NCBI GenBank assembly: GCA_965221405.1
Contig: CBDCSE010000002.1
Coordinates: 2,604,001 to 2,668,000 of the forward strand
Reading direction: 5' to 3'
Source: JAPOUP01 sp965221405
GTDB lineage: Bacteria; Pseudomonadota; Alphaproteobacteria; Rhodobacterales; Rhodobacteraceae
Length of the DNA stretch: 64,000 nt
The notes beneath the pieces were generated by a model. The model was not told the DNA's origin, ran no database searches, and saw nothing but the letters and a program-made list of their open reading frames with translations. Below are positions 1 through 9,229 of the stretch, piece by piece. A program made the translations under genes and the position numbers. Positions within the stretch are counted from its first letter, which is position 1. The number at the start of each line of letters is the position of its first letter.

Positions 1-2
1 AC

Positions 3-2756
3 ACGATCACGTCGTGTCTCGAAAAGGGCAAGGCGTCATTCCTTCCGCAACCAGCCGCACAAATCCCCAATGACGAAGGGCAATCGTTTCGTTTCAGGGC
101 GACGGCATCGCTCTTGGGGGGTAGCTCTGAGTCTGACGCGCTGTGCGTAGATGACCGGTTCCTGAACAGTCTCTCGATCTTCATTGGATCGGACGGCCAA
201 GCAAAGCCGATACTGAGCGTTCTGGATGTCATCAGGTACTTGATGAAGAAGGAGCGCATGTCCCGGGAAGACTGCTTCCGCGTCCGGCACAGGCTGCGAG
301 CCGCCGGGTTCGCGTTTGTTCCCCTGGAGGCAAAGGAGATATGTCATTGGCTTCGTGTCGCGGCAGTGACGGAAGGACAAACGATGGAAACCGTCGAGCT
401 GCGAGTGCTCCGGCAATCGACAGCACGGGGTAACTCGCTGGCCCTGACGAATTGGGGCCAGGCGGCCGCCTTGATGTCCAATTTAAGGGCGGCGTCCACG
501 GCGGCAATTTTCGAGATGTGGAATGACCCAGGCCTGACGGCGGAAGCGGCAATGGCGCATGCGAACTGGGTTTGGCGGAATCTGCTGGAAACCGCGGTCC
601 CGGGTCATCAGGCCCTGGATTTCGGCCAGTACAGGCGATTGGTTCGTGAAGTCGTTTCGCTACGCGTCGGAAGCGTCCTGCTTCCGCTCTCGAGCAGAAC
701 CGGGGCACGCAAGGAAGACTATGCGGACTGGGTAGAGCGAACCGTCTTGCAGCGTCTGTGGCCCGCAAATCCAGATAGGATCCGCGCTGCCTTGTCTAGT
801 TCGAGAAAGGCCATTGAGACCATTTCGGATCACGACATCAGCCAAGTTGCATACGGTAAGTTGTTCTTGGAGCTTCTCCCGGAAAAGGCCAGAGCCTTGG
901 CGATCAGGGGTGATCCGGAGTTCGCGGAGAGATGTGGCTATCGCGCGGAACGCGTATTCTCGCTCAGATCGAGCGTCCAGGTCGTGGATCGAGACCTGTT
1001 CGGCGCGGCGTCCGCGGCGCTGGTCGGGGTCGGTGAAGCAAATGCCACGGACCTGGCGGGCACAGAAATTGCAGCGGCCTACGACCGAAAGAGACAGTTG
1101 ATCAGTTTGAGCTGGCTGGACGCCGAGGGAGCTACCCAAGAAGTGGAGGTTCCCGAACTTTGCCTGCTGTCCCCAAGTTCGGAGCTCCGCCTCGCGACGT
1201 TTGACAAGATCGTCAATTGTCTAGGTCCGACGTTCGACTCAAAAGATGAACTTCGGAAGCAAGTTGGCCTTGAAGTGCCGGAATTCGGTACGGTGTCAGA
1301 TATCCTTGAAGAGAGGTTAAATGGCGTTGCCGCGCTGCAGGCCGGCATGGTGGACAAGCTGCTCGGCGGCAAGCGGTTGGCACCCTGGGATCTCGTTCCG
1401 GAATCCATCGAATATTTCGAGCGGTTCGTGGCGCCTCCGCCGATGGAGCAAACGGTGGAATCATTCATGAGCGACACTCTCGCCCGATACAGGCGGTCGC
1501 TCCTTGGCCGAGAGCTCGAAGGGGGGCTGCACATTTGCTGCCTGGGAGCGGTGCACGACGATCTTTCGCCGGGCCAGTGGTTGACTAAAGAAAGTGACGA
1601 CAATGTCTGGCCGGCGCTGAATGCGGTGAACCCAGGCTTGAATCCTTTCAGCCTGCTTGGTGGGCTGGACGTGGCGCTTTACCGGCAGCATGATCACCGT
1701 TTCCGGCAGTTTGCGTCTAGGGCCGTGGAGCAGCTGTTGGACGCAAACTTCGGCTTCGACAAGAAGACGGACGTATACCGGCTGCTGCATATAGTCGGAA
1801 ACCTTGTCCTTAACCGTATCAACCTTCTCGATGATGGCGCGGCCAAGCCAGGATACTGGAAGAGACTCGGAGCGTGGATGCAGGCCGGCTACGTTGTCGA
1901 AACAATGCTGAGGTCGGGGCACACGGTTGCCTTGGACGGCCTGGAAGAGTGGGCCCATCATAACATGTCGGCGGCAGGGGCATACGCTGGCCTTGTTGAC
2001 GCAAGAGCGGCGCCGATGCTGTTTGCGGCAAGGATGACCTCAAGCGGATTGCGCCATGAAGTGCTTGGCCGGCTTGAGATCTTGAGAAGGCGCCATGAAC
2101 GGAGTGGCCGGGAAGTACCTGAATCCGAATCCATTGACAGGAAGCTGGAGGAGCTTGAGAGGTCCGGCCTTTTGTCTGCACTGTGGTTTCCGGGACCCCT
2201 GGAAGGTGGCAGGCGACCTGAAGCTGCGTCGCCCGCCCATGCGACAGAGCAGATTGAGGAACTGGCCGAGGCAAGTGGCGGTGACGGAGTGCTGCCGTTT
2301 GTCAATCTCTCCCAGCTGTATCGCCTGAGTGAACGACAGCTCGATCTGCTGAGAGTTGCGATTGAGAGGGCGTGCGACGCGGTGCCTGAAACGGACGTCA
2401 AGGGAATGCTGCTGACCCTCGAACATGCAAGTGTGGTGGCGGCCGCGAACCGAAGCGCTTCGCTTTGTTCGAGCGTTGGAGACAGGGTTGTGAGAATTTC
2501 GCCGCTGATGACCGAGAATGAAGTGGAGTTCATTCCCCGGATCCTGTTGCAGGCGGCCGCGGCTCTTGAGGAAGAGCGGGAGTGGTTTTCATGGCTTGAC
2601 GAAAAGCTGGTGGAGGTCGCGGGACAGCTGCCTTCACATCCCGACAGATCGTTGCACGCTTTCCTGGGTCATCTGGAGGAAATCGGAACCGTCTTGCCTG
2701 TGAACCTTTGGATTCATGCACGGGCAAGATCGGCGGCACTGGTGGGCGTCGTTTGA
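3..2756 (+). CDS. Large PIN-domain protein, 5' end outside window
   Basis: The frame is open from the left edge with no stop, so this is the 3' part of a longer gene; the TTG at 114 is unlikely to be its start. The first visible stretch reads LCVDDRFLN followed by LDVIRYL and LRAAGFAFVPLE, the pattern of a PIN-type nuclease domain in which DDRF supplies an acidic residue. The remaining roughly 800 residues look mostly helical and I recognise no second domain in them. Known PIN domains are metal-dependent RNases, found in toxins and in large multidomain proteins of accessory regions. It converges on the two small genes that follow. A role in defence or RNA cleavage is inference only. Confidence 0.7.
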   Translation, partial: TITSCLEKGKASFLPQPAAQIPNDEGQSFRFRATASLLGGSSESDALCVDDRFLNSLSIFIGSDGQAKPILSVLDVIRYLMKKERMSREDCFRVRHRLRAAGFAFVPLEAKEICHWLRVAAVTEGQTMETVELRVLRQSTARGNSLALTNWGQAAALMSNLRAASTAAIFEMWNDPGLTAEAAMAHANWVWRNLLETAVPGHQALDFGQYRRLVREVVSLRVGSVLLPLSSRTGARKEDYADWVERTVLQRLWPANPDRIRAALSSSRKAIETISDHDISQVAYGKLFLELLPEKARALAIRGDPEFAERCGYRAERVFSLRSSVQVVDRDLFGAASAALVGVGEANATDLAGTEIAAAYDRKRQLISLSWLDAEGATQEVEVPELCLLSPSSELRLATFDKIVNCLGPTFDSKDELRKQVGLEVPEFGTVSDILEERLNGVAALQAGMVDKLLGGKRLAPWDLVPESIEYFERFVAPPPMEQTVESFMSDTLARYRRSLLGRELEGGLHICCLGAVHDDLSPGQWLTKESDDNVWPALNAVNPGLNPFSLLGGLDVALYRQHDHRFRQFASRAVEQLLDANFGFDKKTDVYRLLHIVGNLVLNRINLLDDGAAKPGYWKRLGAWMQAGYVVETMLRSGHTVALDGLEEWAHHNMSAAGAYAGLVDARAAPMLFAARMTSSGLRHEVLGRLEILRRRHERSGREVPESESIDRKLEELERSGLLSALWFPGPLEGGRRPEAASPAHATEQIEELAEASGGDGVLPFVNLSQLYRLSERQLDLLRVAIERACDAVPETDVKGMLLTLEHASVVAAANRSASLCSSVGDRVVRISPLMTENEVEFIPRILLQAAAALEEEREWFSWLDEKLVEVAGQLPSHPDRSLHAFLGHLEEIGTVLPVNLWIHARARSAALVGVV

Positions 2757-2828
2757 TGTTCTACCTTGAATGGCGCAAGGAAACGAGTGCGCTGGGCATT
2801 TCAGTTTGTGTCGCCAGACAAGTGGGGC

Positions 2829-3290
2829 TTAAGTCGCCTTCGCTGGAATGAGCGGGGGCAGGACGCACTCGGCAATCAAGTCACCCACCACCATTGCGGC
2901 ATCTTCGCCATGATCAGGAAGACCACGGATTTCCGCATGAGATGGATCAGCGTCAAAGCCATGCTCTGCGGACAAGGGATCCTGGACAATTGCCAGATCA
3001 ACCGAAATGCCGGCCCCAGAGGCGGCGGCGGGTACGTATTCCTTTGTCTGGCCAACGTTGAGCTTCGCGAAGCGCCCGGTTGACGCTAGGGACATTCTGG
3101 CGAGGTCGCGGATTGCGGCAACCGGATCGGTGAAGTCGCCGTCTTCAAAAAATTCCAGCCAGTTTACGGAAAGCCCGGATTCGGACTCGCGCATCACGAA
3201 CGCACTGCCATCCACTGCCCCGTTGTCAATTAAAGAAGGTTTGACGTATCGCAGTACATGATGCGCTTCGGGTATTGCCTCGCCGCTCAC
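2829..3290 (-). CDS. Conserved hypothetical protein, second gene of a two-gene unit
   Basis: 153 residues from a GTG start. The N-terminal half has a compact pattern (HHVLRYVKPSLI, then SGLSVNWLEFF) and the C-terminus is LIAECVLPPL; I do not recognise a characterised family. There is no signal peptide or membrane segment. The start codon overlaps the stop of the upstream gene (GTGA, 3287-3290), so the two are translationally coupled. Codon use looks normal for the window, which supports a real gene. The unit converges with the PIN-domain gene, leaving 72 bases between stops. Confidence 0.6.
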   Translation of the reverse strand: MSGEAIPEAHHVLRYVKPSLIDNGAVDGSAFVMRESESGLSVNWLEFFEDGDFTDPVAAIRDLARMSLASTGRFAKLNVGQTKEYVPAAASGAGISVDLAIVQDPLSAEHGFDADPSHAEIRGLPDHGEDAAMVVGDLIAECVLPPLIPAKAT

Positions 3291-3901
3291 CGAAGCACTA
3301 CTTGGTTCAATTGGAGCGCGGAAATTTGCGCGAGGACGCCGGGTGGCGTATCTCGTCCGTAAGCTCTTGATACCGGGCCTCCAGAGAGCCGCTGCTTGAA
3401 CAAGACATATTGTATGAGCCCGTTGTCCAGGAACTGGAGACCGACATGCGAACTGTGTTCGCCTTTCCAGACGGCACGAAGGTTGCCGCTTTCCAGAAGG
3501 AAGAGACTGCCAAGCCTTATCAAGGGGTTGCTCTTGAAGAAAACCTGGAATGTCTCTCTTGATCGAGAGTTCAGGAAATTTCCGTCATTCGTAGCCTGCT
3601 CTTCTAGGAAGGATATACGGTCATCATATGCCTTGACCGTATCCGGAAGGTTGCCATGTCGTTCTTCGCGCCGCCGAGCACGCGTGTTCTTGCGATCCAG
3701 TAAACGAACTGTCAGGCCGGGAGGCCGCTGGAGTGATTCGGAATGGGCGGATCCTTCGGGAGCCTGATGAGCGTCAGTCGGAGGACTCCAAGATGTGCCT
3801 GATGGCAATCCAAGGGGATAGTTCCATTTGGGCACCGGGAGAGTCAGGGCAGCTGGGTCGGGAAGGCATGAACTTTGCTGTCTTGCGAGTGACGCGGTCA
3901 T
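3287..3901 (-). CDS. Conserved hypothetical protein, first gene of a two-gene unit
   Basis: The open frame is 204 codons, but only the C-terminal two thirds looks like a protein: a core from about residue 85 (TVKAYDDRISFLEEQA) through GNLRAVWKGEHSSHVGLQFL to the end. The first 80 residues are proline-rich and irregular and may be upstream DNA, so the true start is uncertain and I see no clear ATG with a ribosome site nearer the core. No catalytic motif is visible. It overlaps the next gene by four bases, and the pair probably acts together. Function unknown. Confidence 0.5.
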   Translation of the reverse strand: MTASLARQQSSCLPDPAALTLPVPKWNYPLGLPSGTSWSPPTDAHQAPEGSAHSESLQRPPGLTVRLLDRKNTRARRREERHGNLPDTVKAYDDRISFLEEQATNDGNFLNSRSRETFQVFFKSNPLIRLGSLFLLESGNLRAVWKGEHSSHVGLQFLDNGLIQYVLFKQRLSGGPVSRAYGRDTPPGVLAQISALQLNQVVLR

Positions 3902-4132
3902 TTTCGAGAGGTTCCTGAGACCAAGGAAGATGGTTCGTCATCTGTTGAGTCGGCATCATGTCCGGTGCGTGATCGGACGAGTGTGCGGCGTTTGCGTGTT
4001 GCCTTCGAGGACATCGGTGTGCGCATCAATATGGCAAGCGTGCGGTTCGTTTGCAATGCGTATGATGGTCAGTGATTGGCGTCTCTAAGTTGGGCGCTAC
4101 TTTGGCAAGAAGCGATTGGTGCGTTTCCTGGG
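3902..4132. other. Gap without a recognisable gene
   Basis: I see no supported gene, RNA or repeat here. Short open frames on both strands have no recognisable content. Confidence 0.5.
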
Positions 4133-4420
4133 TCATTCCCCGGCCCCACGGACCTTGCGATAGGCCCCAACCATCCGGCCCTTGAAGTCATCCACAACGC
4201 TCTCATGCACGAGGAAACGGGCGGCGGCGACGCAGATCTGCCCAGCCGTCGCCAGCGATCCGTGGCAAAGCTCCTTCACGGCAAGATCAAGATCGGCATC
4301 CGCGCAGACTACGGCCGGCGCTTTGCCACCAAGCTCAAGACCGACCCGTTTCAGGCTCAAGGCAGCCGCTTCCATAATCGCGGCACCCGTGCGCGACGAG
4401 CCGGGTAATGGCACGCGATG
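4133..4420 (-). pseudogene. Aldehyde dehydrogenase fragment
   Basis: About 90 residues of the middle of an NAD(P)-dependent aldehyde dehydrogenase are readable: SSRTGAAIMEAAA, then LELGGKAPAVV containing the general-base glutamate, then TAGQICVAAARF containing the catalytic cysteine. Family members are near 480 residues. The cofactor-binding N-terminus is absent upstream and the frame stops after YRKVRGAGE, so both ends are missing. No mobile-element border is obvious at either end. It is a relic with no activity. Confidence 0.75.
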
Positions 4421-4689
4421 TTCAAACCGTCCCCCTCCCGCCACGTGTCTCGCACCGCATCGCGCGAAGCAGCCAGGTCTGGACCAAGACGTGAATGCCA
4501 CGGGCAACCGGCTCCGTTGTCCTAATTTCCATCCCAAGCGGTCGAACGTCAACCGATGCAAGTTTCCATTCAGTTTCCGCGTTACATGTGATTGGCCGGT
4601 TTCATGAATTTTGATGTGCAGCAGGTGACATGGGCCGCCCCCTCGCCGTCTTTATGGGAGGGTTCCTGAAAGGCGCGGCAGGGGTTCTT
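4421..4689. other. Gap without a recognisable gene
   Basis: I see no gene or repeat that can be supported between the aldehyde dehydrogenase fragment and the first IS110-type sequence. Confidence 0.4.
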
Positions 4690-4823
4690 ATGAGCCCCCC
4701 TCCCGTCAAGCGCTTTCTTCATGACGTGTCACATTGATCCGTCTCCTCTCTGGGGCGGCTCGGCGCCACCGGGGACTCTCCGGGCTGAACGTCGCTTTCC
4801 AGGGGAGCGCCCGACGGCGCGTC
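4690..4823. repeat. Truncated second copy of the IS110-type element end
   Basis: This stretch matches the low-coordinate end of the IS110-type element at 5356-5505: both hold TTATGAG, a CTCTCC tract, then GGGGACTCTCCGGGCTGAAC and GCGCCCGACGGCGCGTC. The match stops at the TA where the IS630-type element begins, and the sequence right of that element (from 7909) does not continue it. The IS630-type element therefore inserted into an already partial IS110-type copy. Confidence 0.65.
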
Positions 4824-5355
4824 TAGTATCCCAGCCTCATTGAATTGCCGGTTCCATCCTGCCCGGGACGGGTTACGCCCGCGGCCGGTAACACCGTGCA
4901 GCAGACCTTCCGGCCGCCCCGGGCGGCGTCAGGGGGAATGTCAGGGGCGGAACAGGGATGGAACAGGCAGGCAGGAAGATCTGCAGGGTGCGGCCCGGGG
5001 CGCACGGGCGCGCACGGCTGGAGGACATCACCGGCGGCGGCAGGGGTCCGGGGGAACGGCGCAGGCGGGCGCATGTCCCGCCGCCGGCCGGCGGGGGCCG
5101 TCCGAACGGCGGCTGGACCGGCGCGGGGACCGCGGACGCGCCCGGGGCCAGCGTGGCGACGGCGGAGCGGACGGGCGGGCAGTGCGTCATGGAGGGCCTT
5201 GACGCGGCCCTGGACCGCAGGGTCCAGGAGAACCGCAGGAGGCCCCGGCCCGGCGGGGCGGGCCAGGCGACGCCGGGGATGCCGGGCTGCCCGGAGCCGC
5301 CCGAGGGGCAGGCGCGCTGAACCCTGAGGCCGCCCGGCGAGCGGCTGGTGGAGCT

Positions 5356-7150
5356 CTTATGAGACCTCTCCAGTCAAGCCCCCCTTTCATAAATCTCCAT
5401 GACCGTCACATCGGTCCTCTCCCTGCGCTACGGGCGCCTCGGCGCCGCCGGGGACTCTCCGGGCTGAACGTCGCTTTCCAGGGAGCGCCCGACGGCGCGT
5501 CCAGGCTCCTGTCCGGTTCGGTTGGCCGGCGGACGCCGGCCCCGTGACCAGGGTGCCCCGTTCGGGCGGTGCGACGTTCCGGGGGGCGGGACCCATCTGG
5601 ATGGACGGTGCCGCGGGATGCGGCGAACCATGCCCCGCGCCGGTCACACGCCCTGCCCGGGTTCCCCGAGGGCCCCGTCGGGCCGCCCGGGTGTTCGGTG
5701 TTCGGTGTTCGCCTCCCCCTACGCCGGCGCCTTCGACAGGACGGCGCCCCCGTGCGCCAGCCCGGTCGTGGCGAACCGCACCGGCGCCACCAGCAGCCTG
5801 CGCGCCAGCGCCACGATCCCGCGCCTGCCCGGACGCCCGTCGCGGGCGCTGACGTATTGCACGGACCAGCCCGACAGCGCGCCGTGCGGCTGGTGGTGGA
5901 GCCAGCGCCAGGCCATCCGCGCCAGGTGTTTCCGCAGCATCGGGCTGCCGGCCTTGCCGGGCCCCGGGCGTGGTCCACCGCGCCGCCCGGCCACGGCACC
6001 GGCCCCGGCCCGGCCATGCCCGCCAGCTGCCTCCGGTTCCGCAGGTCCCGGCAGGACAGCCCGGCCCCCAGCAGCAGCGCGTCGTTCGGGCCGATGCCCC
6101 TGAGCCGGCCCGGCACCGCCGCGTGGCGGGCGTGCGCCGGGACCGCCGCCGGCGCGGCTCCGGGCGGCGTATCCGCCGCCCCGTCCCGTCCCGTCCCGGG
6201 TGCGTCGGCCCTCTCCGCACCGGCCGCCTCCGTCACGGCGGCCTGTGCGCCACCGTCCTCCCCGGGGCCGTCACGCGCCTCCCGCGCCGCCGCCTCCCGG
6301 GCCGACCTGAGCGCCGCCGCCCTGTCCGCCTCCACCGCCTTCAGCCCGGCGACGCCCGGCTCCAGGCGGTCCAGGATGCCCCCGATCTCCGCCAGGAGCC
6401 CCGGCGGCAGCCCCGTGCCGCAGGCGGTCCGCATGCCCCCGGGCCGCGCCCGGTATCCCCCGCGCGCCGGATCCCCGGGCGGTATCCCGCGCGGCCGCAG
6501 GAGCCCCGCGACCGCGCCCGCCAGCCGCAGCCGCTCACGCACGGGCCGCCCGCGCCCGGGCGGCAGGCGTCTCCCCTCCTCCTCCGCGACCGTCGGCACC
6601 CGCACCGGCGACATCGCGTCCCGGTCGCCCCCGTCCCAGGCCGGCGGCGCCCGCACCATCCCGCGCGCGCCGGTCCGGTCGGTCCTCCCCTTCCTGCCGC
6701 GCCGGACCACCCAGGGGCCCGCCGGGTGGCGGACAACGACCTCCAGGTCCTCGCCCCCGGGCCGGCGCGCCACCCGGAAGCCCCCGTACCCCGCCCCGTG
6801 GACCGGCATCACCCGGACATCCCCGCCGGAGGCGGCGGCGGCCCGCGCCCGCACCGGCTTCGCAGGCGGCCCGTCCACCTCCGTAGCGGCTCCAGCCCGT
6901 ACAGGCCGGTCCTCGAGCCGTCCGCCGGATCGCCGACCGCGAGGATCCAGCCCGTGCCGCTCACCTGCAGCGCCGCGTGCACCGTGCTGACGTTCCCCCC
7001 GGAGGGTGTGGTTGAACCGTTCATCGCATTCTCCTTTCAGTCGGCAAGGGGTGCCGCCTTTCAGCCCCCTTGCCACCATATGCTGGAACCATCACTTTCC
7101 CCTGCACCGAATCGCCCCCAGAGGCAAACCCCGGCGCGTCTCATGGCATC
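5356..7150 (-). mobile_element. IS110-type element inserted in the IS630-type transposase gene
   Basis: The borders are deduced from where the IS630 reading frame is interrupted: GTGGAGCT on the left and CTGGAGGTCGTCGAC on the right rejoin as a plausible sequence. IS110 elements usually lack inverted repeats and make little or no target duplication, and none is seen. The single transposase gene runs right to left. A truncated copy of the same element end lies at 4690-4823. Confidence 0.75.
5719..7024 (-). pseudogene. IS110-type transposase with two frameshifts
   Basis: Three frames are needed to read the protein. The N-terminus (from 7024, MNGSTTPSGG, then WILAVGDPADGSRTGLYG) is the start of the DEDD domain. 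After a shift near 6820 the middle reads VRVMPVHGAGYGGFRVARR, TDRTGARGMVRA and the C-terminal domain entry GIGPNDALLLGA with RRQLAGMAG. After a second shift near 5985 the end reads GKAGSPMLRKHLARMAWRWL and ARRLLVAPVRFATTG. This order and these motifs are those of IS110-family transposases. Substitutions toward Pro, Gly, Arg and Ala are frequent, in line with the high G+C. Confidence 0.8.
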
Positions 7151-7926
7151 TGGAGGTCGTCGACGGCATCGGCAGGGAGACGGTCCGGCAGGCGCCAGAA
7201 AAAACGGTATAAAGCCCTGGCTGAAGGAATGCCGGTGCATCCCGCCGAAGGCGAGCGCCGGGTTCGTCGCCGCCATGGAGGATGTGCTCAAGGTCTACGC
7301 CCGCGGGTATGACGACGGCACCGTCCTGGTCTGCATGGACGGGACCCCGGAACAGCAGACGAAGGAGACGCGGACGCCCCTGCCGACCCGCCCCGGGCGG
7401 CCGGCGGCATACGGCTTCGGGTACGGGCGCAACGGCACCGCCAACCTGTTCATGGCCTGCGCCCCTCCCGGCGCCTGGCGCCACGTGGAGGTCACCGACC
7501 GCCGCAGGAGGCGGGACTTCGCCGGGGTGCTGAAGGACCTCGCCGACGTCCACCTGCCCGGCAGGAGGATCGTGCCCGTGACGGCCAGCCCCGACACCCA
7601 CAGGCTGCCGGCGCTCCACGGGGCCTCCGGGCCGGCGGAGGCGTCGCGGCTCGCCGACCGCCTCATGGTCCACCATACGCCGAAGCACGGCTCCTGGCTC
7701 AACATGGCCGGGACCGGGACCAGCGTCCTCTCCCGGCAGTGCCTCGACCGCTGGATCCCGGACCGCGGGACGGTGGTGCGCGAGGTCGCCGCATGGCAGC
7801 GGCGCCGCAACGGCTCGGCGAAACCCGTCGACTGGCGGTCCGGGACCCAGGACGCGCGGATCAGGCTGAAGTCCCTATACCCAGCAATTCAATGAGGATG
7901 GGATACTAGCGGTACTAATCCGCCCC

Positions 7927-8191
7927 TCAGGGAAGGTGGACGGACTGTCGGGGTAAATCCTGATCTGCGTTGTGTTCATGGTCCGCGATTTCCTTCGGGT
8001 TGGCCTTGGGGGCCGAAATGATGCGGACAGTCGAACCCCGCACCGTGTAGACGACGACATAGGCCCGCCTGTCGATCATGCCGGTTAGCCGGTAGCGATC
8101 CTCCCCATAGTCCTGCCACGTATCTTGGACGACGGTCTGCCATGTTCTTGGTATCGTCCCACTCGAACTCCATCTCGGGCATATGGGCCAA
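7927..8191 (-). pseudogene. brnT: BrnT-type toxin remnant
   Basis: The start region reads MEFEWDDTKN, as at the N-terminus of BrnT RNase toxins. The C-terminal part, in another frame, reads YGEDRYRLTG, AYVVVYTVRG and VRIISAPKANPKE, the typical BrnT ending. The middle, about 30 residues, is missing and the frame changes, so the gene is dead. No BrnA antitoxin gene is visible next to it: the IS630-type element starts immediately downstream and may have removed it. Confidence 0.65.
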
Positions 8192-8269
8192 TGGCCTATA
8201 GCTGTCAAGAACCTGATCGCCGAGATTGCGTAGCCTTTATGGGTGGCTTGCAAGCTAAGGTTCCGCCGG

Positions 8270-8747
8270 AGTATCAACTGTTGGTGGGCTGAGGCGGTGT
8301 CCGCAAAATGGAAGACGCTATCGTCTTCGTGGTCGGTTGAGACCTTCCACTGCTTGGCCGTCGCGTTTGGATCGAGTTGATGGGTCTCACGTCCAAGAAT
8401 TTCGGCGTAGATCGTGACCTTGTGATGGTAGTTCCTGTAGGCACCGCCATCAGGTCTGGCTGAGAACTGGAATACGAGCGGTAGGGAATCCCACAGCGAC
8501 GACTTACCGGCGCCTTCGTCAAGCAGCGCAATGAGCTTCTGGCCATTAGCGCAATTGGGAAATTCTCCGGTCCAATGGGCAACATGGGTGTCTGGCCTCA
8601 CCGTAAGGTCGTCGCTCAAGGTGAGGTTTGTGCCAGAGCGGTTTCATCGACTTCGCCCTGAGCGGGCACATGCGGCACATTGTCGACCAGGAGGTAGGCT
8701 TGGTTGGTCGACAATGCGAAGCGTGTAGCCCTCATCCTAGCAGACAT
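8270..8747 (-). pseudogene. N-terminal relic of a ubiquitin-activating (ThiF-associated, DUF6791-type) protein
   Basis: From an ATG at 8747 or 8735 the frame reads YLLVDNVPHV and, after a frameshift near 8625, TVRPDTHVAHWTGEFP, VFQFSARPDGGAYRNYHHKV, LGRETHQLDPNATAKQ and DDSVFHFADTASA. This resembles the N-terminal domain found in front of the ThiF/E1 adenylation domain in bacterial ubiquitin-like systems. The sequence diverges just after DTASA, so the whole E1 domain (the GxGxxG Rossmann fold) is missing. It lies 13-25 bases after the multiubiquitin stop, the spacing of one operon. The identification rests on recalled family patterns and needs a profile search. Confidence 0.55.
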
Positions 8748-8759
8748 TGCAGGTCGCTG

Positions 8760-9022
8760 CTACGAGCGACCTGTGCGTGTGACATTGAACACGATCCCGT
8801 CCCTGACCTTAATTTTCTGGTCTTTGGTCAGCTTGCCTGAATCCGGGCGGTCGGCACTGCTGTAGAAGTTCACGGTATAGGTGATCAGATCAGCGAGCCG
8901 TGACCGCGGTCTGGATACGCGATGTCGACGACTTGATCGAATGAGACCCCGTCGCCGGGGACGGGGTGCTTAGTGCCGTTGACGATGATGTCGATTTGCC
9001 CGTCGGCGTCGTTGTCAGTCAT
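8760..9022 (-). pseudogene. Multiubiquitin-type ubiquitin-like protein with a 5-bp frameshift
   Basis: ATG at 9022 follows a good ribosome site (GAAGAAGG). The frame reads IDIIVNGTKHPVPGDGVSFDQVVDIAYP, then hits TGA at 8885-8887. The cause is visible: GATCA is present twice in tandem at 8883-8892. Removing one copy restores ITYTVNFYSSADRPDSGKL and VRDGIVFNVTRTGRS up to the TAG at 8760. The restored protein has about 86 residues and one beta-grasp domain of the multiubiquitin type, which in bacteria is encoded next to E1, E2 and JAB genes. The E1-associated relic is next; E2 and JAB are absent. Confidence 0.65.
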
Positions 9023-9229
9023 TGGTAACCCTTCTTCGGGTTGCTTAGGTTTCGTCAGGGTTGACACCCGCGGCCGCTTGCCGAACGGGACAGGTCGGTA
9101 CGCGGAGCCTGGCCAGCGGTTGCGAGTTGCCTGCACCAAATCTCCGACCAGTGTGTACCATCCGGCGAAGCGTCCATGGGAAAGCCGCAATGGGCTGATG
9201 AGCGGAATATATGGTCTATTTTTAGCCAA

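Larger units (their letters stand above)
4958..7895 (+). pseudogene. IS630-type transposase, disrupted and inactive
   Basis: The 5' part (4958-5355) encodes the helix-turn-helix region (MEQAGRKI to LDAALDRRVQENRRRP), with an in-frame TGA at 5318. The 3' part (7150-7895) encodes the catalytic region from NGIKPWLKE to RLKSLYPAIQ, with a frameshift near 7193. Between them lies an IS110-type element. Of the catalytic triad only the first Asp (VLVCMDGTP) remains. The second lies in VTASPDTH, where the family has a VxDN pattern, and the Glu position reads NMAGTGTSVL instead of NMAEIE. The protein cannot be active. It is extremely GC-rich: 52 of 60 bases at 5041-5100 are G or C. Confidence 0.85.
4826..7906 (+). 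mobile_element. IS630/Tc1-type element, split by an IS110-type insertion
   Basis: Terminal inverted repeats are readable at both ends: GTATCCCAGCCTCATTGAA at 4826 and its complement at 7906 with one mismatch (T for G). Both ends abut TA (4824-4825 and 7907-7908), the target duplication expected for the IS630/Tc1 group. Its transposase gene runs left to right but is broken by an IS110-type element at about 5356-7150. The original element would have been about 1.3 kb. Confidence 0.85.

Noticed and set aside
5569..6990. Long plus-strand open frames over the IS110-type element
   Set aside because: They are stop-poor only because the DNA is extremely GC-rich; the family motifs lie on the minus strand.
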